A stretch of 15,779 nucleotides of DNA from positions 1 through 15,779 of the forward strand of contig WBUV01000023.1 of assembly GCA_008933525.1 (NCBI GenBank). Reading direction: 5' to 3'. The position numbers were made by a program, and so were the translations under genes. This document shows, one piece after another, positions 7,653-13,571 of this stretch. Every line of letters starts with the position of its first letter. The first letter of the stretch is position 1. The DNA comes from Bacteroidales bacterium. GTDB lineage: Bacteria > Bacteroidota > Bacteroidia > Bacteroidales > Tenuifilaceae. A model generated the notes under the pieces. The model made no database searches and was not told the origin of the DNA. It was given only the letters and a program-made list of their open reading frames with translations.

Positions 7653-8408
7653 ATGATGAGAGCCCTTTATATACTTTGTTTAGCTTTTATGTTTGGCAAT
7701 TTATTGACATCCTGTTATACACGAGAGTTGTACTACTCTTTTGAACCATCTCGCGGAGGTGTAACTGTTGGTGAATCATACTACTACCTTGCTCAGGTAA
7801 GAGAGTATAGAATGCCTATAGGCATTAGCCGATTTCCCGATGGAGGTATGTCAAAGGAGACCCGACAGGTATTTGGGTTATTCAGAACGGATAGCGTTCA
7901 AAATAAAACATTTCTTGTTTACACTATGCCAAGTATTTATGGTTGGCCAGTTCGTTACTCAACACGTTTCGATAAGAATGAATCGTTTATAGTTTTTGGA
8001 ATTAGTAATGTTAGTTTCCCCGATTCTCTGGATGGAATTTATCTTTTCAACTTTAAAAATAATCTTATTAAAAAGTTCTCCAGCAATAAAGCGTTACCCA
8101 CAATCTCTGATTTGGGACAAATAGCTTATTGTGTCGAGAATAAGTTGTCCATCGATGATTTAGATGGGACTAACCTCTTCTCATATATCTTGAATGAGAA
8201 GCCTGTTTTTGTTGACTGGAAGAATCCCGACGAAATATTAATATTTAACTCAAACCCATTCAGAGTTCAAGTTATCAGATTATCTACTGGTAAAACTACA
8301 TTAACTAGCATTGAGTATCCTAGTAATTATGGACAAGAGATTACTAAGTCGGATATTATAAAGGTATTTAACTCATCAATTCCCGATTTGAAAGTATTTT
8401 TAAAATAG
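7653..8408 (+). CDS. Putative lipoprotein of unknown function, possibly beta-propeller-like
   Basis: I do not recognise this 251-residue protein. It begins with a lipoprotein signal: a hydrophobic stretch followed by the lipobox LTSC, with the acylated residue predicted at Cys21. No acidic export tag follows (YTREL), so it may face the periplasm. The mature part is beta-rich. Segments such as GIYLFNFKNNLIKKFS, ISDLGQIAYCVENKLSID, DLDGTNLFSYIL and DWKNPDEILIF resemble the strand pattern of TolB/WD40-like propeller blades, but only two or three blades would fit and no catalytic motif is seen. ATG codons at 7653 and 7656 are both possible starts. It lies between two other exported proteins and has its own strong promoter. 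A function is not assigned. Confidence 0.75.
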   Translation: MMRALYILCLAFMFGNLLTSCYTRELYYSFEPSRGGVTVGESYYYLAQVREYRMPIGISRFPDGGMSKETRQVFGLFRTDSVQNKTFLVYTMPSIYGWPVRYSTRFDKNESFIVFGISNVSFPDSLDGIYLFNFKNNLIKKFSSNKALPTISDLGQIAYCVENKLSIDDLDGTNLFSYILNEKPVFVDWKNPDEILIFNSNPFRVQVIRLSTGKTTLTSIEYPSNYGQEITKSDIIKVFNSSIPDLKVFLK

Positions 8409-8582
8409 CCAGGGTGTATTCTTTCAACGGACAATGTTAATGTCGAAAATTTAATCTAATTAAAACAATAAACTTTGGTTTGATTTTTGTTGGCTAAAGG
8501 TTCAACAAGCTAATAGCCGTTTGCTCAAATATTCCAAAATAGGATTGAAGGCTAATAATTGTAAACCTAAAACCTTAACAAT

Positions 8583-9578
8583 ATGAAACTACAAAAACTT
8601 ACCCCAAAGTATTCAATCATTATCATAGCAATGTTGCTATCGTTCATTGGATGTGAGAAGGATGATGAAAAAATTGTTGAGCCCACAATGCCTTCAGCAG
8701 AGGTCTTTTCTTTAGGATCAAATACTGTTACAATTAAAAGTGATCTTATTGAGAGCAAAAGTCCAATTCTATCAGCAGGGTTGTGCTGGGGTACTAACCC
8801 TAATCCAACAATTGCCAATGCTAACATTTTTGCATTTTTGAGCGATAGCGCAATGTATTGTCGTGTTGAGGATTTGAGTCCCAATACTACATACTATGGG
8901 AAGTTTTATGCATTTAATAGTGATGGAGTCTGGTATGGAGACGAGTTCAGTTTTACTACTAATTCTAATGCTACTGATATTGACGGTAATGTTTATAATA
9001 CAGTTAAAATAGGTGATCAAGTTTGGATGGTGGAGAACCTCAAGACTACTAAATTTAATGATGGTGCAGATATTCCCTATATTAATTCAGACTGGAGCAA
9101 CTTACAAACTTCTGGCTATTGTTTTTATGATTTTTCGGCTGACAATAAAGCTCTTTACGGAGCGCTGTATAACTGGCCTGCTGTAAATTCAAGCAAACTT
9201 TGTCCTAATGGCTGGCACATACCTTCCGATTCAGAGTGGAACACACTCATAAATTATTTAGGTGGTGAGGCTTATGCAGGGAGTTTTATAAAGCATTCTG
9301 CTTTAACTTCGTGGACTTCGTCGAGTTCTACATCAAATAATTTTTCTGGATTTTCTGCATTACCAAGTGGATCGTCTTCAGGTGTTGTAGGGAATTTTAT
9401 TGGAAAAGGTTCTGAAGCTATTTGGTGGACATCAACCGTTGATTTTAATTTAAATCCTGAGCATGGTTACAATATTTATCGGGCTACTACAAATGGGAGT
9501 CCTTCAGTAATACGAAATGGTTTTCTTTCTAGTGCTGGAAGCGGTATCTTTTTATCAGTTCGTTGTATTAAGAATTAG
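8583..9578 (+). CDS. Surface lipoprotein with FN3-like and FISUMP domains
   Basis: A 331-residue lipoprotein. The signal ends at IGC with the acylated residue predicted at Cys24, followed at once by EKDDE, which fits the X-K-(D/E)2-X lipoprotein export signal described in Capnocytophaga; this predicts display on the outer face of the outer membrane. Residues about 35-125 form one FN3-like domain (AGLCWGTNPNPTIAN, LSPNTTYYGKFYAFNSDG) related to the two in the upstream nuclease. Residues about 133-331 are a Fibrobacter succinogenes major paralogous (FISUMP) domain, with the typical IGDQVWMVENLKTTKFNDG, ALYGALYNWPAV, CPNGWHIPSDSEW and final VRCIKN. FISUMP proteins are abundant in Bacteroidota; their role is poorly known, with substrate or cell-surface binding often proposed. 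The 174-base gap upstream has no convincing promoter, and a strong terminator follows the gene. Confidence 0.9.
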   Translation: MKLQKLTPKYSIIIIAMLLSFIGCEKDDEKIVEPTMPSAEVFSLGSNTVTIKSDLIESKSPILSAGLCWGTNPNPTIANANIFAFLSDSAMYCRVEDLSPNTTYYGKFYAFNSDGVWYGDEFSFTTNSNATDIDGNVYNTVKIGDQVWMVENLKTTKFNDGADIPYINSDWSNLQTSGYCFYDFSADNKALYGALYNWPAVNSSKLCPNGWHIPSDSEWNTLINYLGGEAYAGSFIKHSALTSWTSSSSTSNNFSGFSALPSGSSSGVVGNFIGKGSEAIWWTSTVDFNLNPEHGYNIYRATTNGSPSVIRNGFLSSAGSGIFLSVRCIKN

Positions 9579-9598
9579 TCATTCCTTATATATGTGAA

Positions 9599-9636
9599 AA
9601 GAAGACCGAGTTTTAACTTGGTCTTCTTAATTTTTT
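9599..9636 (+). terminator. Intrinsic terminator of the FISUMP gene
   Basis: A 12-bp stem (AAGAAGACCGAG at 9599-9610, CTTGGTCTTCTT at 9617-9628, one G-T pair) with a 6-base loop is followed by AATTTTTT. It closes the exported-protein block and insulates the sugar locus that follows. Confidence 0.88.
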
Positions 9637-9646
9637 ATAAAAGCAC

Positions 9647-9660
9647 CTAAATCGATTTAG
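9647..9660. promoter_or_regulatory. Candidate LacI-type operator CTAAATCGATTTAG
   Basis: A perfect 14-bp palindrome with central CG, the form expected for LacI/GalR-family sites, lies 38 bases before the lacI-family ATG. It ends 9 bases before the -7 element TATATTTG at 9670, so a bound repressor would cover the -33 region. This suggests autoregulation. I see no second full copy before the transporter or kinase genes, so control of those would be through read-through or a divergent site. Confidence 0.5.
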
Positions 9661-9669
9661 ATATTTTTA

Positions 9670-9689
9670 TATATTTGTTGCAAACAAAT
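9670..9689 (+). promoter_or_regulatory. -7 element and overlapping inverted repeat before the lacI-family gene
   Basis: TATATTTG (9670-9677) is an exact -7 match, although no clear TTTG lies about 20 bases upstream. Overlapping it is the inverted repeat ATTTGTT-GCA-AACAAAT (9673-9689), placed at the probable transcription start. It may be a second operator or a small 5' hairpin close to the start codon. Confidence 0.4.
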
Positions 9690-9697
9690 GTGGATTG

Positions 9698-10765
9698 ATG
9701 AAAAAGCAGAGAGTTTCGTTGGACGATATTGCCCGTAGCGTGGGAGTTTCGAAGGCGGTGGTTTCGTTGGTGATGAACGGGAAGGCTGAACAGTATGGAA
9801 TATCAGAACGGACTCGAATTAGGGTACTCGATAGGGCTAGGGACTTGAACTATAAACCCAACCAGTTAGCCCGTGGACTTAGGCTTGGGTATACCAATAC
9901 TATTGGACTAATTGTTTCCGATATTTCCAATAGTTTCTACGCAGCAATAGCTCGTAATATTGAAGATTTGGCTGCCAGCGTTGGTTCCAATGTGATTATT
10001 TGTAGTACCGACGAGGATATTGAAAAGGAACGAAAATTAATTAAGCTATTGCGGAATAGGCAGGTCGATGGAATTATCCTATCATCATCGCAAGAAAATG
10101 CTGAGGAGCTGAGGAATTACTACTCCGATGGGTTGCCTTTGGTGCTTATCGATAGGTGTTTCGAAAATTCTGGAATTCCATCGGTGGTGGTCGATAACTT
10201 TAATGGAGGCAAACAGATTGCCGAACATCTTTCCAAGTCTGGTTTTCAAAAACCAATGGTTTTAACACTTTCAACATCGCATATATCAACAGTAAAGCAT
10301 AGGGTTGAGGGCTATAAATATGCTTGGCAACAAAAAGGTGTAAAGATTGATACCGTTGAGATTCCTTTTGGTGATATCAGCGGAGCAGTGAGCGAATTGC
10401 TAATGACCCGATTTAAGCAAAACTTCATGCCTGATTGTCTTTTTGCGGTAAACAATAATCTAGCAACAGCAGTATTGCAGTCGTGTAACAACTTGGGGAT
10501 TAGAATTCCTGAAGATATGGCCTTAACCTGTTTCGACGATTTACCTTACTTCAGTTTTATTAAACCTTCGGTAACGGCTGTTTCGCAGCCAATCTCCGAC
10601 ATCTGCACTCAAGCATTTGAAATATTGATGCATCAAATTAAGCAAGAGGAAATTGAGGGATTAGGTAAATTAAGTGTTTTATCAATAGTTTTGAATATAA
10701 GGGATTCTTCTCGCTTTGTCATTCCGAGCGATAGCGAGGAATCTAAAATACTTAAGGATAAGTGA
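9698..10765 (+). CDS. LacI/GalR-family transcriptional regulator with repeat-derived C-terminal tail
   Basis: A 355-residue sugar-responsive DNA-binding regulator. The ATG at 9698 is taken rather than the TTG at 9695. The N-terminus has the family helix-turn-helix (SLDDIARSVGVSKAVVSLV, residues about 7-25) and the hinge YKPNQLARGL. The ligand-binding periplasmic-binding-protein fold follows (TIGLIVSDISNSFY, RQVDGIILSS, and near the end FDDLPYFSFIKPSVTAVSQP). The normal family end corresponds to LNIRDSS; beyond it the frame runs into a palindromic repeat element, adding about 17 residues (RFVIPSDSEESKILKDK). The gene heads a locus with a sugar transporter, kinase and glycosidase, so it likely controls them in response to mannose, a mannoside or a phosphorylated form. 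Activator or repressor mode cannot be read from sequence. Confidence 0.92.
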   Translation: MKKQRVSLDDIARSVGVSKAVVSLVMNGKAEQYGISERTRIRVLDRARDLNYKPNQLARGLRLGYTNTIGLIVSDISNSFYAAIARNIEDLAASVGSNVIICSTDEDIEKERKLIKLLRNRQVDGIILSSSQENAEELRNYYSDGLPLVLIDRCFENSGIPSVVVDNFNGGKQIAEHLSKSGFQKPMVLTLSTSHISTVKHRVEGYKYAWQQKGVKIDTVEIPFGDISGAVSELLMTRFKQNFMPDCLFAVNNNLATAVLQSCNNLGIRIPEDMALTCFDDLPYFSFIKPSVTAVSQPISDICTQAFEILMHQIKQEEIEGLGKLSVLSIVLNIRDSSRFVIPSDSEESKILKDK

Positions 10766-10804
10766 TTGGCAATATAGATGCTTCGCTATCGCTCAGCATG
10801 ACAA
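10716..10804. repeat. Palindromic repeat element spanning the end of the lacI-family gene
   Basis: Arms at 10716-10745 and 10775-10804 are inverted copies matching at 26 of 30 positions, each containing GAGCGATAGCGA. The 29-base loop contains the stop codon of the regulator. A short outer TTC/GAA match hints that the element reaches 10807. The left arm in this frame encodes VIPSDSEES, a tail I associate from experience with dispersed palindromic repeats in many bacterial genomes. The transcript would fold into a long hairpin between the regulator and transporter genes. Confidence 0.85.
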
Positions 10805-10842
10805 GAAATTAAAGTATAATAAAAACCTAAACCAAACCTAAT

Positions 10843-11994
10843 ATGAACAAAAAAACTATTCCAATCTTTTTAGCATTCCTTACAATGGGCATTGCCGATG
10901 CAATGGGCCCAATGTCCGATGCTGTGAAAAATCAATATCAACTAAACAATGTGATGGCAACTCTATTACCATTCTTTGTTTTTATTGCATTTGCTGTGTT
11001 TAGTGTTCCTGGGGGACTTTTGGCATCGCGAATTGGCAAAAAAAATCTGTTGCTTTTGGGGTTGGGATTGAATGCATTGGCTTTACTTGTGCCAACCGTT
11101 ATTGCACCTAGCTATATGTTGCTTTTGGCTTGTATTCTTATATTGGGAATAGGTACTTCGTTCTTACAAGTTGCAGGAAACCCAATTATGCGAGATGTTA
11201 GTACCAGTGGAGCATATAGCCGCAATTTGGCGTTTGCCCAGGGAATAAAAGGAATTGGTAGTACTGCATCGGCATACCTAGTAACTGCTGTTGCAGCTTT
11301 AGTTCTTTTCAAAGATTTGGGATGGAGAGCCGCATTTCCTGTTTTCTTTATACTGATGGCGTTAACATTTGTATCGGTTCTATTCATTAAGGTTGAGGAA
11401 ACAAAGGCCGATGTTCCACCAAGTTTTAAGTCGAGTCTTGGTTTGTTGAAAAATCCAGTGTTTTTGATGGCGGTTATTGGAATATTCCTTTATGTTGGTG
11501 CGGAGGTTTGTATGGCAAGATTTCTTTTGCCCTTGAATAAGGCAATTGGCATGTCGCCCGAAAATGCAAGTAAATATGGTGCCCCGTTGTTTTTCCTTCT
11601 TCTAACAATTGGTCGTTTGGTTGGAGGCGTAACATTAAATGTAATAAATCCGCGTAATTTCTTCCGTATTTCAGCTCTAATGGGATTGGTTGGAATAATT
11701 CTGCTTATGGTTGGAAATCCAATTTTGGCCATTGTGGGTGTAATTATTGGCGGATTGGGTTTTGCCAATATCTGGCCATTGCTATTCTCAATTACAGTTG
11801 AGGAGAAACCCGAAGCGGCCAATGAGCTAAGCGGTTTGATGTGTATGGCAATATCGGGCGGTGCAATTATTCCTTTGTTTATGGGTAAAATGGTTGATAT
11901 GGAGATGAATGCCTTTGCGTTTATAGTTCCTGCAATCTGTTTTGGATATTTGCTGATATTATCGCTTAAAGGCACAAAAAAAGTGGCAGTTTAA
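10843..11994 (+). CDS. MFS sugar transporter, FHS (FucP/GluP-like) family
   Basis: A 383-residue inner-membrane protein with about 12 hydrophobic segments, consistent with a sugar:H+ or sugar:Na+ symporter. The loop after helix 2 has the MFS motif GGLLASRIGKK (residues 57-67). QVAGNP (109-114) is a signature of the fucose/glucose/galactose (FHS) transporters, and a related second-half element appears as GLGFANIWPLLFS. The start ATG at 10843 follows AACCTAAT; no ribosome site stands out, as is common in this phylum. The gene begins 77 bases after the regulator stop, with the repeat-element hairpin between them, and is probably co-transcribed with it. The nearby glycosidase suggests that mannose or a manno-disaccharide is the cargo, but glucose or fucose cannot be excluded. 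Confidence 0.9.
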   Translation: MNKKTIPIFLAFLTMGIADAMGPMSDAVKNQYQLNNVMATLLPFFVFIAFAVFSVPGGLLASRIGKKNLLLLGLGLNALALLVPTVIAPSYMLLLACILILGIGTSFLQVAGNPIMRDVSTSGAYSRNLAFAQGIKGIGSTASAYLVTAVAALVLFKDLGWRAAFPVFFILMALTFVSVLFIKVEETKADVPPSFKSSLGLLKNPVFLMAVIGIFLYVGAEVCMARFLLPLNKAIGMSPENASKYGAPLFFLLLTIGRLVGGVTLNVINPRNFFRISALMGLVGIILLMVGNPILAIVGVIIGGLGFANIWPLLFSITVEEKPEAANELSGLMCMAISGGAIIPLFMGKMVDMEMNAFAFIVPAICFGYLLILSLKGTKKVAV

Positions 11995-12044
11995 CTAGGG
12001 CTTGCTGAAAAAGCTAATCATTTTGAAGTAAAATAAAAAGAGGT

Positions 12045-12203
12045 ATGAGTATTACGATGCAGAATGTAAAAGGCATGCGGGCGGGATTGGCAAAACTGCG
12101 AGCAGGATTGGGCGTGAATGCTGGAAGTTATAGAATTTCGCAAAAGGGGCTTGCCTACTTTTGCAGAAATTCTAGACTTGCTGCAGGGCGGGTGGAAGCA
12201 TAG
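12045..12203 (+). CDS. Small open frame (52 codons) inside the repeat region; doubtful gene
   Basis: The frame starts at ATG 12045, with AGAGG placed just before it, and ends at TAG 12201. The product would begin MSITMQNVKGMRAGLAKLRA and contain KGLAYFCRNSRLAAGR. It matches no domain I know. Its codons (CTG, CGG, GCG) differ from those of the neighbouring genes, and the second half of the frame is made of the inverted repeat 12132-12173. It is more likely repeat-derived sequence that happens to be open than a real protein. Confidence 0.2.
   Translation: MSITMQNVKGMRAGLAKLRAGLGVNAGSYRISQKGLAYFCRNSRLAAGRVEA
12132..12173. repeat. Inverted repeat with 15-16 base arms
   Basis: AGAATTTCGCAAAAG (12132-12146) and CTTTTGCAGAAATTCT (12158-12173) pair fully except for one bulged base, around the loop GGGCTTGCCTA. 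It is nested within the outer pair 12089-12097/12202-12210. No T tract follows, so it is not a typical terminator. Confidence 0.8.
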
Positions 12204-12221
12204 TTTTGCCTAGATTTTTTG

Positions 12222-12249
12222 CTTACTTTTTCATCATGGAAAAAGTAAG
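12222..12249. repeat. Perfect 11-bp inverted repeat CTTACTTTTTC / GAAAAAGTAAG
   Basis: The arms 12222-12232 and 12239-12249 flank the loop ATCATG, and a looser match TTTTGC/GCAAAG continues outside them. The hairpin is AT-rich and has no following T tract. It resembles the small dispersed hairpins often seen between Bacteroidota genes (from general familiarity, not a search). Confidence 0.75.
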
Positions 12250-12303
12250 AGATGCAAAGGTAAATACTAACTTATTAGAAATAAACCCTGCACTAATTGA
12301 AAA

Positions 12304-12336
12304 TTGAACGTATGCATTAGTAATCAATATTTTTTG
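12304..12336 (+). promoter_or_regulatory. Weak candidate promoter for the ROK kinase gene
   Basis: TTG (12304-12306), 21 bases, then TATTTTTTG (12328-12336), which has three rather than two bases between TA and TTTG. Transcription would start near 12343, about 50 bases before the ATG. If real, the kinase and glycosidase could be expressed separately from the transporter. Confidence 0.3.
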
Positions 12337-12392
12337 CTTTTTTCAGCATACTCGAACTAATAACAAATAACTCATTACACACAACACGTCAT

Positions 12393-13499
12393 ATGTCATA
12401 TCAAACCGATAATAGAATAGTACTTACCCTTGATGCAGGTGGAACCAACTTTGTTTTTTCGGCAATTAAGGGGATGCAGAGTATTGTTGAGCCTGTTACA
12501 TTGCCAAGCAATGGCAATAACTTGGATAAATGCCTGCATACAATCCTCGATGGGTTTAAAACCGTAATATCTAAACTAAACGATAAGCCTGTTGCAATCA
12601 GTTTTGCATTTCCTGGCCCAGCCGATTATCCCAATGGTATAATTGGAGACTTGGGCAATTTGCCCAGTTTTAGGGGTGGGGTTGCTTTAGGGCCAATGCT
12701 TCAGGAGCAGTTTAATCTTCCTGTATTTATCAATAACGATGGCGATTTATTCGCCTACGGCGAGGCCATTGCAGGTCTTTTACCCGAGGTAAACGAGATG
12801 CTCGAAAAGGCGGGGAATCCAAAACGCTATAGGAATATTTTTGGTATCACGCTAGGGACAGGCTTTGGGGGTGGTTTGGTGGTGAATAATCAACTTTACA
12901 TTGGCGATAATTCGGCAGGAGCCGAAATTTGGTTGATGCGCAACGGTATCGATGTTTACTGTTTTGCGGAGGAGGGTGCTAGTATTCGTGCGGTTCAGGG
13001 AATTTACCATAGCAATTCAAGAAATAAGGAGACCGAAACCCTTTCTCCGAAGGAGATATTCGATATACTCGAAGGGAAAAAAGAGGGTGATATGGTTGCT
13101 GCCCGACTTGCATTCCAAACGCTGGGTGTTGTAGTTGGCGATGCGCTGGCTAATGCCGTTACATTAACCGACTCGCTTGTGGTAATTGGTGGTGGTTTAG
13201 CTAATTCCTATAAGTATTTTGCACCTTCGATGTTTTATCAACTTAATGGTAAAATTCAAAACCTAAAGGGTGGCGAGGTTGATAGGCTGGAACTTAAAGC
13301 ATTTAATCTTGAAGATGTTCAGCAACGTGAACTTTTTACAAAAGGCGAATTACGCAAAATTAAAGTTCCATTCAGCTCTCGTGAGGTTGATTACGACCCA
13401 CTGAAACGATTTGGGGTAGGTTTATCGCGTCTTGGAACTAGCCACGCAGTGGCTGTAGGAGCGTATGCGTTTGCGCTAAAAAAGTTGGATGAGAATTAA
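12393..13499 (+). CDS. ROK-family sugar kinase (divergent, without canonical zinc motif)
   Basis: A 368-residue cytoplasmic protein of the ROK fold, likely phosphorylating the sugar brought in by the transporter with ATP. The phosphate-binding motif LDAGGTN (13-19) opens the protein. INNDGD contains the probable catalytic Asp116, LGTGFGGG (154-161) is the second glycine loop, and VVIGGG the third nucleotide motif. The usual ROK zinc site (GHxxxx..CxCGxxGCxE) is not there: the equivalent part reads AEIWLMRNGIDVYCFAEEGAS, with Trp in place of His and only one Cys. The protein is also about 50 residues longer than typical ROK kinases because of extra sequence (about residues 290-345) before the conserved SHAVAVGAYAFAL end. 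There is no helix-turn-helix, so it is a kinase type rather than a ROK repressor. Mannokinase or glucokinase activity is inferred from context only. Confidence 0.88.
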   Translation: MSYQTDNRIVLTLDAGGTNFVFSAIKGMQSIVEPVTLPSNGNNLDKCLHTILDGFKTVISKLNDKPVAISFAFPGPADYPNGIIGDLGNLPSFRGGVALGPMLQEQFNLPVFINNDGDLFAYGEAIAGLLPEVNEMLEKAGNPKRYRNIFGITLGTGFGGGLVVNNQLYIGDNSAGAEIWLMRNGIDVYCFAEEGASIRAVQGIYHSNSRNKETETLSPKEIFDILEGKKEGDMVAARLAFQTLGVVVGDALANAVTLTDSLVVIGGGLANSYKYFAPSMFYQLNGKIQNLKGGEVDRLELKAFNLEDVQQRELFTKGELRKIKVPFSSREVDYDPLKRFGVGLSRLGTSHAVAVGAYAFALKKLDEN

Positions 13500-13507
13500 A
13501 CACAAAG

Positions 13508-13556
13508 ACGCTAAGTCGCAAAGTTTTTTATTCTTCGCCTCATTGCGTCTTAGCGT
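13508..13556. repeat. Inverted repeat between kinase and beta-mannosidase genes
   Basis: ACGCTAAGTCGCAA (13508-13521) and TTGCGTCTTAGCGT (13543-13556) pair with a single T-T mismatch; the loop contains the T run. No T tract follows the right arm, so termination is unlikely. The wording CACAAAGACGCTAAGTCGCAAAG resembles a dispersed intergenic repeat that I have seen across Bacteroidota genomes. It occupies most of the 72-base gap between the two genes. Confidence 0.8.
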
Positions 13557-13571
13557 TCATAAGCAAAGTCA

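Larger units (their letters stand above)
11995..12392. other. 398-base repeat-rich gap between transporter and kinase genes
   Basis: This is the largest gap in the locus and is full of short inverted repeats (12132-12173 and 12222-12249, with an outer pair GGCAAAACT/AGTTTTGCC at 12089-12097 and 12202-12210). GGGCTTGC occurs twice (11998-12005 and 12147-12154), and GCGGGCGGGATTGG resembles GCGAGCAGGATTGG nearby. The stretch 12070-12205 is more GC-rich than its flanks. It looks like accumulated non-coding repeat elements rather than a decayed gene. The last 90 bases hold a weak promoter for the kinase gene. Confidence 0.55.

Noticed and set aside
11490..11975. 161-codon minus-strand open frame opposite the sugar transporter
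   Set aside because: It is the antisense shadow of the transporter helices; the + strand product has clear family motifs.
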